Below are positions 15,393 through 25,243 of a DNA stretch of 64,000 bases, piece by piece. Location of the stretch: the NCBI RefSeq assembly GCF_013141915.1, contig NZ_SROX01000015.1, forward strand, positions 94,480-158,479. The letters are read 5' to 3'. The stretch is from Cupriavidus necator (lineage in GTDB: Bacteria > Pseudomonadota > Gammaproteobacteria > Burkholderiales > Burkholderiaceae). The notes under the pieces are model-generated. The model did not search any database, was not told the origin of the DNA, and saw only the letters and a program-made list of their open reading frames with translations. Both the position numbers and the translations under genes were made by a program. Each line of letters begins with the position of its first letter. The stretch's first letter is position 1.

Positions 15393-18300
15393 ATGAATCG
15401 GAATCTCTATCGCCTTGTCTTCAACGCCGCGCGCGGCATGCTGGTTGCCGTGCCGGAATGTGCCACGGGATGTGGAAAGGGCCGGCAGGCGGGCTTGCGC
15501 TCAGTTGCTGAAATCGCCCGGTCCGGGTGTATTGCGCGCTTTGCGGTCCCGCCGATTGCGCTGGCTGTCTGGATCGCGGCAGGCCTGCCATGCGCGCAAG
15601 CCCAGGTGATCGGTGATCCAAACTCCGGCGCCAATCGACCGACGGTAGTGCAGACGGCCAACGGCCTGCAGCAGGTCAATATCACGCGCCCGTCAGCGGC
15701 TGGCGTTTCAACCAATGCCTACACGCAGTTCGATGTGCCTCGCCCAGGGGTCATCCTGAACAATGCGCCGACGCCGGTGTCCACCCAGCAGGCCGGCTAT
15801 ATCAACGGCAACCCCAACCTGGTGCCGGGCGGATCGGCACGCATCATCGTCAACCAGGTTACCGGCACCTCTCCCAGCCAATTGCAGGGTTATGTCGAAG
15901 TAGCCGGTCCGAGATCGGAAGTGGTCATTGCCAACCCGAATGGATTGATGGTCAATGGGCTGGGCTTCATCAATACCAGCCGCGCCACGCTGACTACCGG
16001 CACGCCGGTATTCGGGGGTGCCGGCAGCCTGGACGCATTCCGCGTCACCGGCGGGCAGATCGTGGTCCAGGGCGATGGCATGAACGCGGCCAATGTCGAC
16101 CAGGTGGACCTGATCGCACGCGCGGTGCAGGCCAATGCGGTGCTCTACGCGAACCAGTTGAACGTCATCGCGGGCGCTAACCAAGTGGACCGACAAACTT
16201 TGGCGGCGACCCCAATTGCAGGGGCGGGCCCGGCTCCAGCACTCGGGATTGACGTTGGTGAACTGGGCGGCATGTATGCGAACAAGATCATTCTCGCGTC
16301 GACCGAGAACGGCGTCGGCGTATCCTTGCGCGGCATGCAGGCGGCCCAGGCCGGCGACCTGACCCTGACGGCGCATGGCCAGTTGATCCTGGGCGGCCAG
16401 ACCAATGCCAGCGGCCGCATCGTCGCCTATGCGCGCGATGGCTTCGACAACAGCGGCACGACCTACGCCAAGGGCGCCGCCTCGATCAACACCGATGGCA
16501 CCCTGTCCAACAGCGGCACGCTGGCCGCGCAGTATTGGCTCAACGCCTATGGCGGCACCGTCAGGTCCACCGGCACGTTGGCGGCGGGTTTGAACGACGA
16601 TGGCACGGCGGCGAGCCCTGCCGACCTCGCTGTGGTCGCCACGGCCGGTGCAGTGACGGCCACGGGCCGGAATATCGCCAGCGGCAACGCCACGATCCAG
16701 GGCACAAGCGCCAACCTGGCCGGCAGCCAGACCTCGGCGGGCGGCAACCTCGACCTTGGTGCCAGCACTGGCAATCTCGACCTGACCGGCGCCACCACCA
16801 GCGCAGGCGCGGGGCTGGTTAGCGCCGCTGCGGGCGCCCTGATCAACGACCGGGGCAACCTGTCCAGCGGAGCCGCTACCAGCCTGACCGCCGCAAGCGT
16901 GTCGAACCAGGCTGGCCAGATCGTCTCGCAGGGTGTGACCAAACTTCAGACAACAGGTGCCATCAACAACATGCAGGGCGTCGTACAGTCCGGCGGCGCA
17001 CTGAATGCCGGCGGTGCGTCGCTGGACAACACCGCCGGCCGTATCACCTCGCTGAACGGTGAGGGCCTGTCGATCCAGGTCAGCGGTGCGCTGGTCAACG
17101 CCGCCGGCACCACCGCCAACTGCGCCGAAGGCGGCGTGATCGGCGGCAACGGCAATGTGCAGCTCGTCGCCGGGGCGATGACCAATAGCGGCCAGGTCAG
17201 CGCTGCGGTCGATGCGGACATCAATGCCGCTTCGCTCAACAATGACACCGGCAGGCTGACAGCAGGCGGCGCGCTCGCCACCATGGTGGCCGGCGCCATG
17301 AGCAACCGCCAGGGCACGGTATCAGCGGCCAACACAAGCTTGTCGGCGAAGTCGCTGGACAATACCGGCGGCCATATCGAAGGCGGCCAGCTTGCGATCC
17401 GCACCACCGGTGACCTGATCAACCGGGACGGCGCCATGAGCCAGTTTGGCGAGACAGACGCGACAATTACCGCAGGCGGTGCTCTGGACAACACCAGCGG
17501 CAACATCACGGCCAACGGCCAGAACCTGACCGTGCAGGCCGGCACGCTGGTCAACGATAGCGGCAGCATCTCGCATGCCGGCACCGGCATTCTGGCCGTC
17601 ACCAGCCAGGGCGCAGCCAGCAATGCCGGCGGCACGATCCAGACCAATGGTGACCTGCAGGCGCAAGCCATCACGCTGAACAATACCCAGGGCGTGCTGT
17701 CCGCACAACGCGCGGCGACGGTCCGCACCAGCGGCGACCTGCTCAACCAGCAAGGGGCGCTATACGGCAAGGCCGGCCTCACGGTCACCAGCGGCGGCGG
17801 TTTGGACAACATGGCGGGCTCGGCGCAAACTGGCGGCGACCTGTCGGTGACGGCGGCCGGGGCGCTGACCAACGTCGACGGCACCATTGCCGCCAACGGC
17901 GAACACGGCCAGGCGACCGTGGCAGCAGCGAGCGTCGACAACACGCGCGGCTATATCGCCAATGCCGGCGACGGCGCCACCACGGTGACGGGCACCACGG
18001 CGCTGACCAATACGGCGGGCCAGGTCGGCGGCAATGGCGATGTGACCCTCAACACGCAGGCGCTGACGAATACCAGTGACGGCACCGCGGGTGGGTTCGT
18101 GGCGGCGGGCGGCGCACTGAACCTGAACATCGCGCACCAGGTCGACAACCGCCAGGGGACGCTCTACGGCGGCAATGGCCTGACGCTGGACAGCCCGAAT
18201 GCCACCTTCGTCAACGATGGCGGTCAGGCGCTGGGCAGGAGCGATGTCAGCCTCAAGGTGGCGTCCGTCACTAATGCCAGCGGCACGATCAAGGCCAATC

Positions 18301-21300
18301 AGGACATCGCGGTGCAAGGCGCGGTGTCGGGAAGTGGCGACATGATCGCCGGGCGTAACCTGGTGCTGGACGTGGCGGGCGACTACACCAACGACGCGGT
18401 CAACCGCCTGCACGCCGATGGTGACATGCGGGTATCCGCCACCGGCACCTTTACCAATACCGCGACGCTGGCCGCCGCCGGGGCGCTGACCGCCTCCGGC
18501 GCCAAGGTTGTCAACGCAGCCAGCGCGACGATCAATTCGTCCGACACCACGGTGACGGCCACCGAATCGATCGATAACGCCGGGCGCATCGAGGGCGATA
18601 CGGTTCAGACCAACAGCCCAACTATGAACAACACCGGCACCGTCATCGGCAACAACGTGACGGTCAAGGCCACGGACATCAGCAACACCGGCGCGGAGGC
18701 GCTGATGGCGGCGGTCCAGAACCTGAACGTCTATGCGACCAATTCGGTGCGCAACCTGGACGGCGCCACGCTCTACAGCGCCGGCAACCTGCAGATCGCC
18801 CGCGACGGCACCCGCGATCCGGCCACCGGCCTGCTGGCCAATCAGGTCACGACGCTGATTAACCGCTCGGCCACCATCGAGGCCGAGGGCGATATCGACA
18901 TCGCCGCCAATCAGGTCAGCAACACCCGCACCAGCATCGTCACGGCGCCCGGCACGCCGGTGACGAGCGCCAGCCAGACGCTGACCATGTGGAATGCGGG
19001 CATGACCGGCCCGGATTTGAATTTCCACGAAAGCGTGACCTTCCCGAGCTGGCGGTGGAGTGGCGAAAGTGCCTCGGTCAGCGCCAGCCGCACCCTTGCG
19101 CTGATGCAGCCGGTCACGGTGACCGTGGATAAGTCCACGGTCTCGAATCTCAACCCCTCGACGCAGACCATTGCCTTTACCCAGTCGCCGGTCGAGGAGT
19201 ACTTCGATGCGAGTTCGCGGGTGATCTGTTCGGATTGTCCACCGCCGACGGCTCTGACGCGCAACCTGACCAGCAACGCGACCCAGTACTACCAGTCCAT
19301 CACCGACAACGGCAGCACCTACAGCATCACCTTCTGGCCCGAATATGACCCGGCCAAGCACATCCGGCCCGACCAGGTGCGGATGCGCTACGACCTCGGC
19401 CCGGATAGCCACGACTACAGCGAAATCTCCCGCACGACCACGACCACCACCACGACCGACCAGCTGGTCAGTGCCACCGATCCGGCCAAGCTGCAGGCGG
19501 GTGGCTCGATCCGCATCAACAGCGCCGGTGGCTCGATCCTGAACCAGTCCTCGATCATGGCCGCGGGCGGTGACCTGATCCGGGTGGCGCCCAATGGCGG
19601 TGTGCACGACATCGGCACGGCACTGCAGCAGACCGTCAGCACCACCGATACCTCGACCTTCTACTGGCACCAGAAGACCGGCAGCAACAGCGATACGCAG
19701 CAGGTGGTGAATCCCACCACGCCGCAGGCGCCGACCACGGTCATGGCGCTGCCGGCGGTCGTGTCGGCTAAACAGGCGGTGCAGACCACCGCGCATACCA
19801 TCACGGTGGCGACGGTGAACCGCGAAGGCCAGACCGTGACCGGCAGCGGCGGCAACCTGTCTGGCGGCGGCGCCACCGGCACGCAGGTGGCCGGTGCGAC
19901 GGGCGGCGCGGGCAAGGCACCGCAGACGCTGGGGACCGCCAGTGGCGGCATCCCGAACCTGTCGCTGCCCACCAACGGTCTGTATCACTATCAGACTGTG
20001 CCGGGCGCCACCTACCTGATCGCCACCGATCCGCGTTTTACCCAGTACACCAAGTTCATCTCCAGCGATTACATGCTCGGCCAGCTTGGCCTGGACCCGG
20101 CCATGACGCAGAAGCGCCTGGGCGACGGCTTCTACGAGCAGAAGCTGATCCGCGACCAGGCGACCCAGCTGACCGGGCGCACCTACCTGGCGGGCTATAG
20201 CGACCAGTTGGCCGAGTACCAGGCGCTGATGGATGCTGGCGTCCTGTATGCCAAGACCTTCCACCTGGCACCGGGCATTGGCCTGTCGGAGGCGCAGACG
20301 GCGCAGCTCACCACCGACATGGTGTGGCTGGTGAGCCAGGACGTAACACTGCCCGATGGCAGCCACCAGACCGTATTGGTGCCTAAGCTGTACCTGGCGC
20401 AGTCCCACTCGGTCGACCTGCAGCACACCGGGGCGCTGGTCACCGGCAACCAAGTGAACCTGAACGCCACCGGCGACCTCGCCAACAGCGGCAGGATCGT
20501 GGGCGATGTGGCGACGCAGGTCGTGGGCAACAACATCGTGAACCGGGGGCAAATCGGCAACGCCGGCACCACTGTGGTCAAGGCCCAGCAGGACGTGCGC
20601 AACCTGGGCGGGCGCATCACCGGCACCGATACGCTGGTATCGGCAGGCCGCGACGTGATCAACGAGACGCAGACGATCTCAAACCAGGTCACGATGGGCA
20701 ACCACAGCGCCGGTGCAACAGGCATTGGCGCGGTGGCGGCTATCACCGCCACCAACAATGTGGGCGTGCTCGCCGGTCGCGACATCAACATGGCCGGCGG
20801 CGTGGTCGGCGCGGGCAACAATGCCCTGCTGGGCGCGGGCCGCGACCTGCACCTTGGCACCGTAGCGACTGGCACCACGCAGGATTCCAGCTCGCGCGGC
20901 GGCCAGAGCCACTACCACGACCAGACCACGGTCAACGTGGGCAGTTCGGTGCAGGCCGGCAACAATGTGGTGGCGGTGGCCGGACGCGATGCCACGCTCA
21001 CCGGCTCGGCCATCGAAGCGGGGGGCAATGCCTCGCTGGTAGCGGGACGCAACACCACCGTCACCGCCGCCGTCGACACGCATACGCACCGCGAAGGCTC
21101 GCTCGGCGGCAAGGGGGCGGAGTACACGAAATCGTCATATGACGAGGCTGTCAGCGGCAGCTCGGTGCACGGCGGCAACAATGCCAATCTGGCGGCGGGC
21201 GAGGCCGCCACCGTGAAATCTGTGCTGCAGGCCAATGGCATTACCGCCTCGACCGATAGCAACGGTACGGGCAACCTGGCGGTGCTGGGCTCCTCGGCGA

Positions 21301-24300
21301 CCACCGACAAGGGCGCCGCCAACCTGATCGCCACCGGGGATGTCACCGTCGGCACCGTCAACGAGAAGCACACTGCGCAGGATTGGTCGCAGACCAAGCA
21401 TTCCGGCTTTCTGTCCAAGGAGCAGACGACCAAGGAAAGCAGCCAGCAGCAGACTGTCTCGGTGGGCTCGCTGCTGTCGGCCGACAGTGTGACCGTCAGC
21501 GCCGGGCGAGACCTCACGGTCTCCGGCTCCACCGTGGTGGCGACCAAGGATGTGAACCTGGACGCGGGTCGCGACCTGACCATCGGCAGCGCGAAGAACA
21601 CCAGTGCCTCGCATAGCTACGAGCACACGACCAAATCCGGATTGGGCGCGACCGGCTCTGGCTTTTCCTATGGCAAGCGGGATCAGAAGGACACTATCAA
21701 CGACAGCGCGGTGACGCAAACCGGCAGTCTGGTGGGCTCCACCGACGGCAGCGTGCATCTGAACGCCGGTAATGCCCTCAAGGTGAGCGGCAGCGACCTG
21801 ATCGCAGCCAAGGACGTGACAGGTGTTGGTGCCGACGTGACGATCGAAGCTGCCAAGGGTACGCGGCACCATGACGAGACGCACGAAGTCAAGCAAAGCG
21901 GCTTCACCCTCGGCGTGTCGGGCGGCGCCATCGGCGCGGCGCTCAACGCGGGCAACAAGCTCAATGCTGCTGGCAGGAGCGAGGACGGCCGCGCCTCGGC
22001 GCTATGGGGTGTGGCAGCGGCGCGCGATGCCTTCGATGCCGGTAGCGCGCTGGCAGGCGGCGCCAGCCCGGCCACCGGTGCCGCAGTGACGCTCTCCTGG
22101 GGCTCCAGTCAGATCAAGCAGACCCTTACGGAGGACAGCACCAGCCACACCGGCTCGCGCGTCCAGGCCGGGGGTACGGCGGCATTCATTGCCACTGGCG
22201 TGGATGCGAATGGCAACAAGACGGCGGGCAACCTGAACATCATTGGCTCGGATATCGATGCCAACAAGGTCGCGCTGGGAGCGAAGCACGACATCAACAT
22301 CGTGTCGGCCACCGATACTGATGAGAGTCACAGCACCAACAAGTCCAGCAGCGCGAGCGTGGGCGTGTCCTATGGTGCGCAGGGCTTTGGAGTGTCCGCC
22401 TCGGCATCCAAGGCCAAGGGCAATGCCGACAGCGAGGGCTCGACCCAGGTCAACAGCCACGTGACTGGCAAGGAATCGGTCACCTTCGTCTCGGGCCATG
22501 ACACCAACCTCCTGGGCGCGACGCTCAGCGGTGGCAAGGTCGTCGGCGATGTGGGCGGCAACCTGAATATCGCCAGCCGGCAGGACACCGAGGAATCGCA
22601 CGCCAGGCAGCAAAGCATGGGCGGTGGCTTCAGCATCAGCCAGGGCGGCGGCTCGGCCAGTGTCTCGGCCTCCAAGGGCAAGGCCGATGGCAGCTATGCG
22701 AACGTGTCCGAGCAGTCGCGCATCTACGCCGGCGCGGACGGCTTCGATATCAACGTGAAGGGCAACACGGATCTCAAGGGCGCGGTGATCGCGAGCGACG
22801 CTGGCAAGGACAAGAACAGCCTGACCACCGGTACGCTTACCTGGAGCGATATCAAGAACCGTTCCGACTACAGCGCGACATCAATGGGTGTCTCGGCAGG
22901 CGGTGCGATGGGTAGCCCGAGCGGTCAGAGCAATAGCGGCCCGACCTCGGGCAAGAACACCGGTGGCATCAATCCGATGATCCCGCAGCACAAGAGCGGC
23001 AGCGAGGATGGCATGGCGCAGGCGGCGGTGGCCGAAGGGACTATCAGGATCACCGATGGCGCCAACCAGCAGCAGGATCTGGCAACGCTACAGCGTGACA
23101 CATCGAACACCAACACGCAGGTCGCCAGCAATCCGGATTTGGACAACCTGCTGAACAAGCAGGCCGACATGATGGCGGCGGCGCAAGCGGCAGGCGAAGC
23201 GGTGGCTAAGACTGTGGGCGACGTTGCCGGTGCCAAGCTGAAGGAAGCGCAAGCCAACGAGAGACAGGCACGCGAAGCAGGCGACCTCGAACTGGCCGCC
23301 AAGTACGATGCTGAGGCCAAGCAATGGGAGGATGGGGGCAGCTACCGGGCTGCACTGCATTCGGCTGGCGGCGCGCTCATCGCAGGACTCGGCGGCGGCA
23401 ACGCCTTGGCAGGCGCTGCGGGAGCCGGGCTGGGGTCGCTCGCCGGCGGCAAGCTGAACGAGTTGAGCAGCGCGGTCGCCAAGGGAGCAAATACCGGGAA
23501 CGCCGACGTCAATGAAACACTTGGCAACCTGGCGGCCAATATTGCTGCAGGCGGCATCGGCGGGATCGTGGGGGGGGCGGGTGCCGCGACAGCAGCAAAC
23601 GTGGATCGCTATAACAGGCAGCTCCATCCGGATGAGAAAGCGAAGATCCGTCAGCAGGCCAATGGTGATAAGGCAGCCGAAGAGCGTCTGACCAAAGCCG
23701 CTTGCTACGAGGTGAAATGCTGGGCTGAATACCCGGTTGGTAGTGATGCCTACAGCAAGAATTACGTGAGCGCAGTCGAGGCTAGCCAGCTTACTCAGGA
23801 GCGGGAATGGGTTCATCGTCAGCAGGAGGCAAATTTGTTCGTCTACACGCCATTGCAGAAGGCTAGCGACGCTCTGCGGAGCGATCCCGTAGGCGTGGCA
23901 AAAGATGCGACAAAGGTTCTTCTTGGCGGTGTAACGACGAAAACTGGCGTGGCGCTCTGCACATCGGGCATCGGATGTGCAGCAGGTGCCCCGATGGCGG
24001 CATTCGGTGCCAGTGATGTGGCTGAAGGTGCCGATGGACTATATAACCGGTACAACGGTATTAACTCACCCGGCACGAATCCATTGCGATATGGGTTCAA
24101 TCTACTAAGTCCGATATGGGGCGATCTTGCATATGATGGCTTGAATCTTGCGGCAGCGGCTTCGGCGATGAGAGCCCCCGTGCCGCTTAAGATGGGCATG
24201 GCAGACGGCCTTAACCGCTCGGGTTCGATATTTGGTGTGACAGTGCCACGTATCAACAACAATACGCTGATACCATTCACTGGATTGACTGCTCCGTACG

Positions 24301-24389
24301 GCACAACCCAAGCCATCTTATTATTTGGGGTCGGTGCAAAGGGGGCAGAAGTTATTAACGACATGCGAAATACGGGTGATAAGAAATGA
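15393..24389 (+). CDS. cdiA: CdiA/FhaB-type two-partner-secretion adhesin with C-terminal toxin region
   Basis: 2998 residues. An extended signal peptide (MNRNLYRLVFNAARGMLVAV...) ends near AQAQ at residue 70. The TPS secretion domain follows, with the hallmark ANPNGLMVNGLGFIN at 180-194. Residues ~300-1150 are hemagglutinin beta-helix repeats (many LxN..G.I and ALxNxxG units). A region rich in Thr and Pro/aromatics near 1180-1560 interrupts them, and a second FHA-repeat block runs ~1660-2470. The pretoxin part begins near residue 2590 (QADMMAAAQAAGEAV) and continues through EDGGSYRAALHSAGGALIAGLG and VDRYNRQLHPDEKAKIRQQ. No VENN motif is present; ADGLYNRYNGINSPG near the C-terminus resembles the LYN border of Burkholderia-type systems. 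From about residue 2740 the DNA is clearly less GC-rich. The final ~220 residues contain two hydrophobic stretches, suggesting a membrane-acting or membrane-crossing toxin. Exported by the CdiB at 25618. Confidence 0.9.
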   Translation: MNRNLYRLVFNAARGMLVAVPECATGCGKGRQAGLRSVAEIARSGCIARFAVPPIALAVWIAAGLPCAQAQVIGDPNSGANRPTVVQTANGLQQVNITRPSAAGVSTNAYTQFDVPRPGVILNNAPTPVSTQQAGYINGNPNLVPGGSARIIVNQVTGTSPSQLQGYVEVAGPRSEVVIANPNGLMVNGLGFINTSRATLTTGTPVFGGAGSLDAFRVTGGQIVVQGDGMNAANVDQVDLIARAVQANAVLYANQLNVIAGANQVDRQTLAATPIAGAGPAPALGIDVGELGGMYANKIILASTENGVGVSLRGMQAAQAGDLTLTAHGQLILGGQTNASGRIVAYARDGFDNSGTTYAKGAASINTDGTLSNSGTLAAQYWLNAYGGTVRSTGTLAAGLNDDGTAASPADLAVVATAGAVTATGRNIASGNATIQGTSANLAGSQTSAGGNLDLGASTGNLDLTGATTSAGAGLVSAAAGALINDRGNLSSGAATSLTAASVSNQAGQIVSQGVTKLQTTGAINNMQGVVQSGGALNAGGASLDNTAGRITSLNGEGLSIQVSGALVNAAGTTANCAEGGVIGGNGNVQLVAGAMTNSGQVSAAVDADINAASLNNDTGRLTAGGALATMVAGAMSNRQGTVSAANTSLSAKSLDNTGGHIEGGQLAIRTTGDLINRDGAMSQFGETDATITAGGALDNTSGNITANGQNLTVQAGTLVNDSGSISHAGTGILAVTSQGAASNAGGTIQTNGDLQAQAITLNNTQGVLSAQRAATVRTSGDLLNQQGALYGKAGLTVTSGGGLDNMAGSAQTGGDLSVTAAGALTNVDGTIAANGEHGQATVAAASVDNTRGYIANAGDGATTVTGTTALTNTAGQVGGNGDVTLNTQALTNTSDGTAGGFVAAGGALNLNIAHQVDNRQGTLYGGNGLTLDSPNATFVNDGGQALGRSDVSLKVASVTNASGTIKANQDIAVQGAVSGSGDMIAGRNLVLDVAGDYTNDAVNRLHADGDMRVSATGTFTNTATLAAAGALTASGAKVVNAASATINSSDTTVTATESIDNAGRIEGDTVQTNSPTMNNTGTVIGNNVTVKATDISNTGAEALMAAVQNLNVYATNSVRNLDGATLYSAGNLQIARDGTRDPATGLLANQVTTLINRSATIEAEGDIDIAANQVSNTRTSIVTAPGTPVTSASQTLTMWNAGMTGPDLNFHESVTFPSWRWSGESASVSASRTLALMQPVTVTVDKSTVSNLNPSTQTIAFTQSPVEEYFDASSRVICSDCPPPTALTRNLTSNATQYYQSITDNGSTYSITFWPEYDPAKHIRPDQVRMRYDLGPDSHDYSEISRTTTTTTTTDQLVSATDPAKLQAGGSIRINSAGGSILNQSSIMAAGGDLIRVAPNGGVHDIGTALQQTVSTTDTSTFYWHQKTGSNSDTQQVVNPTTPQAPTTVMALPAVVSAKQAVQTTAHTITVATVNREGQTVTGSGGNLSGGGATGTQVAGATGGAGKAPQTLGTASGGIPNLSLPTNGLYHYQTVPGATYLIATDPRFTQYTKFISSDYMLGQLGLDPAMTQKRLGDGFYEQKLIRDQATQLTGRTYLAGYSDQLAEYQALMDAGVLYAKTFHLAPGIGLSEAQTAQLTTDMVWLVSQDVTLPDGSHQTVLVPKLYLAQSHSVDLQHTGALVTGNQVNLNATGDLANSGRIVGDVATQVVGNNIVNRGQIGNAGTTVVKAQQDVRNLGGRITGTDTLVSAGRDVINETQTISNQVTMGNHSAGATGIGAVAAITATNNVGVLAGRDINMAGGVVGAGNNALLGAGRDLHLGTVATGTTQDSSSRGGQSHYHDQTTVNVGSSVQAGNNVVAVAGRDATLTGSAIEAGGNASLVAGRNTTVTAAVDTHTHREGSLGGKGAEYTKSSYDEAVSGSSVHGGNNANLAAGEAATVKSVLQANGITASTDSNGTGNLAVLGSSATTDKGAANLIATGDVTVGTVNEKHTAQDWSQTKHSGFLSKEQTTKESSQQQTVSVGSLLSADSVTVSAGRDLTVSGSTVVATKDVNLDAGRDLTIGSAKNTSASHSYEHTTKSGLGATGSGFSYGKRDQKDTINDSAVTQTGSLVGSTDGSVHLNAGNALKVSGSDLIAAKDVTGVGADVTIEAAKGTRHHDETHEVKQSGFTLGVSGGAIGAALNAGNKLNAAGRSEDGRASALWGVAAARDAFDAGSALAGGASPATGAAVTLSWGSSQIKQTLTEDSTSHTGSRVQAGGTAAFIATGVDANGNKTAGNLNIIGSDIDANKVALGAKHDINIVSATDTDESHSTNKSSSASVGVSYGAQGFGVSASASKAKGNADSEGSTQVNSHVTGKESVTFVSGHDTNLLGATLSGGKVVGDVGGNLNIASRQDTEESHARQQSMGGGFSISQGGGSASVSASKGKADGSYANVSEQSRIYAGADGFDINVKGNTDLKGAVIASDAGKDKNSLTTGTLTWSDIKNRSDYSATSMGVSAGGAMGSPSGQSNSGPTSGKNTGGINPMIPQHKSGSEDGMAQAAVAEGTIRITDGANQQQDLATLQRDTSNTNTQVASNPDLDNLLNKQADMMAAAQAAGEAVAKTVGDVAGAKLKEAQANERQAREAGDLELAAKYDAEAKQWEDGGSYRAALHSAGGALIAGLGGGNALAGAAGAGLGSLAGGKLNELSSAVAKGANTGNADVNETLGNLAANIAAGGIGGIVGGAGAATAANVDRYNRQLHPDEKAKIRQQANGDKAAEERLTKAACYEVKCWAEYPVGSDAYSKNYVSAVEASQLTQEREWVHRQQEANLFVYTPLQKASDALRSDPVGVAKDATKVLLGGVTTKTGVALCTSGIGCAAGAPMAAFGASDVAEGADGLYNRYNGINSPGTNPLRYGFNLLSPIWGDLAYDGLNLAAAASAMRAPVPLKMGMADGLNRSGSIFGVTVPRINNNTLIPFTGLTAPYGTTQAILLFGVGAKGAEVINDMRNTGDKK

Positions 24390-24655
24390 ACTGGGAAAGA
24401 CTCTACGCAATGCTCCAGATCTGTTTCATGATAGGTCTGGCTTCTGCGTTCAGTGCAGGTTTTTGGTCGTTTGTCGTTGCGGGGCTTTGCAGAATAGCAT
24501 TCGGGCTTGGGGACGATGAATCAATGCTGCTGATTGGTCTCCCCTCATTCTTCGCGTTATTTCTGGTATTTGCAAAGCTTCTGCCGAAGCCGCTGCGTAA
24601 AGCAGGCATGCTGAGCGACGATCCTTCGAAATTTGGCCCGTGGTTCAAGGGGTGA
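24386..24655 (+). CDS. Putative CDI immunity protein (small membrane protein)
   Basis: An 89-residue protein whose ATG overlaps the cdiA stop (ATGA at 24386-24389), as expected for cdiI. It has two hydrophobic segments, roughly CFMIGLASAFSAGFWSFVV and LLIGLPSFFALFLVFAKLL, and a short charged tail (RKAGMLSDDPSKFGPWFKG). Low GC compared with the body of cdiA. No family recognised; the immunity call rests on position, size and overlap. A membrane immunity protein would fit a toxin that acts on the inner membrane. Confidence 0.65.
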   Translation: MNWERLYAMLQICFMIGLASAFSAGFWSFVVAGLCRIAFGLGDDESMLLIGLPSFFALFLVFAKLLPKPLRKAGMLSDDPSKFGPWFKG

Positions 24656-24658
24656 AGA

Positions 24659-24828
24659 GCAGGCCGACATGATGGCGACCGCGCAAGCCGCTGGAGAAGC
24701 CGTGGCGAAGACAGGGACGACGTTACCGGCGCCAAGCTGAAGGAAGCGCAGGCAACGCGACGCTTCGACTCGAACTGGCCGCGAAGTACGATGCCGAGGC
24801 CAGGAACTGGGAGGATGGTGGTACTTAA
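24659..24828 (+). pseudogene. Degenerate copy of the cdiA pretoxin segment (displaced toxin module)
   Basis: Starting three bases after the immunity gene stop, the sequence repeats cdiA 23159-23341: GCAGGCCGACATGATGGCG, then GCCAAGCTGAAGGAAGCGCA, GAACTGGCCGC and CTGGGAGGATGG all recur in order. Several short deletions break the frame and a stop follows at EDGGT. It has no start signals of its own. This is the remnant expected when a new toxin-immunity cassette recombines in front of an older one at the shared pretoxin sequence. Confidence 0.85.
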
Positions 24829-24956
24829 TTGAATTTCAATATAAATCAAGAAAATGAAAGAAAAATTTCTGACGCTGAAGTGGTTGCTGAATTCAAAAAG
24901 GCGTCGTGCGCGACTGCTAACCGAATTCGTCCCCGGCTTCGTCGCGCTTTTCTTTA

Positions 24957-25202
24957 TTGCTGGCAACCAAAATTGATATTAAGATTTATTTTCTTACGTT
25001 TATCGTTTGGTTTTTTGTCGCCGGGTGGTATATGGCATTTAGATACCGCTGCCCGAGGTGCAATGCTATTCCTTGGAATCCATCTGGTCCCTGCGTTACC
25101 TTAATTCCCCACCATTGCAAGCAGTGCAAGGCCCCCCAGTCGGACGATGCGCTACACGAGCCTACCGACACGACTGACTCTGTAGAGCCTGCTGCTGACT
25201 AA
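24957..25202 (+). CDS. Small zinc-ribbon membrane protein, possible orphan immunity gene
   Basis: An 81-residue reading frame from a TTG at 24957. It shows one membrane segment (YFLTFIVWFFVAGWYMAF) followed by a CxxC...CxxC pair (RCPRC, CKQC) that looks like a zinc ribbon, and an acidic tail (EPTDTTDSVEPAAD). There is no good ribosome site, and an in-frame stop lies 39 bases upstream of the TTG, so it may be 5'-truncated by the same recombination that left the decayed pretoxin segment just before it. Low GC. Possible displaced immunity protein; function unproven. An overlapping frame at 24829-25104 lacks any such features. Confidence 0.45.
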   Translation: MLATKIDIKIYFLTFIVWFFVAGWYMAFRYRCPRCNAIPWNPSGPCVTLIPHHCKQCKAPQSDDALHEPTDTTDSVEPAAD

Positions 25203-25218
25203 ATGCAACCAACTATCC
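25143..25218 (+). repeat. Direct repeat, copy 1 (~76 bp)
   Basis: Matches 25557-25633 at all but a few positions. It covers the 3' end of the zinc-ribbon gene and runs into TAAATGCAACC, which is the start region of cdiB in the second copy. Confidence 0.85.
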
Positions 25219-25243
25219 AAGAAGGCACAAAGAAGGTTCTTCC

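Noticed and set aside
17760..20552. 930-codon open frame on the minus strand opposite cdiA, and other long antisense frames such as 3087-5081
   Set aside because: They are by-products of GC-rich codon bias opposite real genes. They show Arg/His/Ala-rich low-complexity translations with no family features and no ribosome sites.
16500..22700. Many similar short repeats, considered as CRISPR or tandem-repeat array
   Set aside because: They are in-frame hemagglutinin protein repeats with variable DNA, no fixed spacer length and no identical direct repeats.
24829..25104. Alternative 91-aa frame overlapping the zinc-ribbon frame
   Set aside because: It loses the membrane segment and CxxC pairs, has Arg-rich frame-shifted content, and ends without features. 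Its first ~40 codons could be remnant toxin sequence but cannot be supported.
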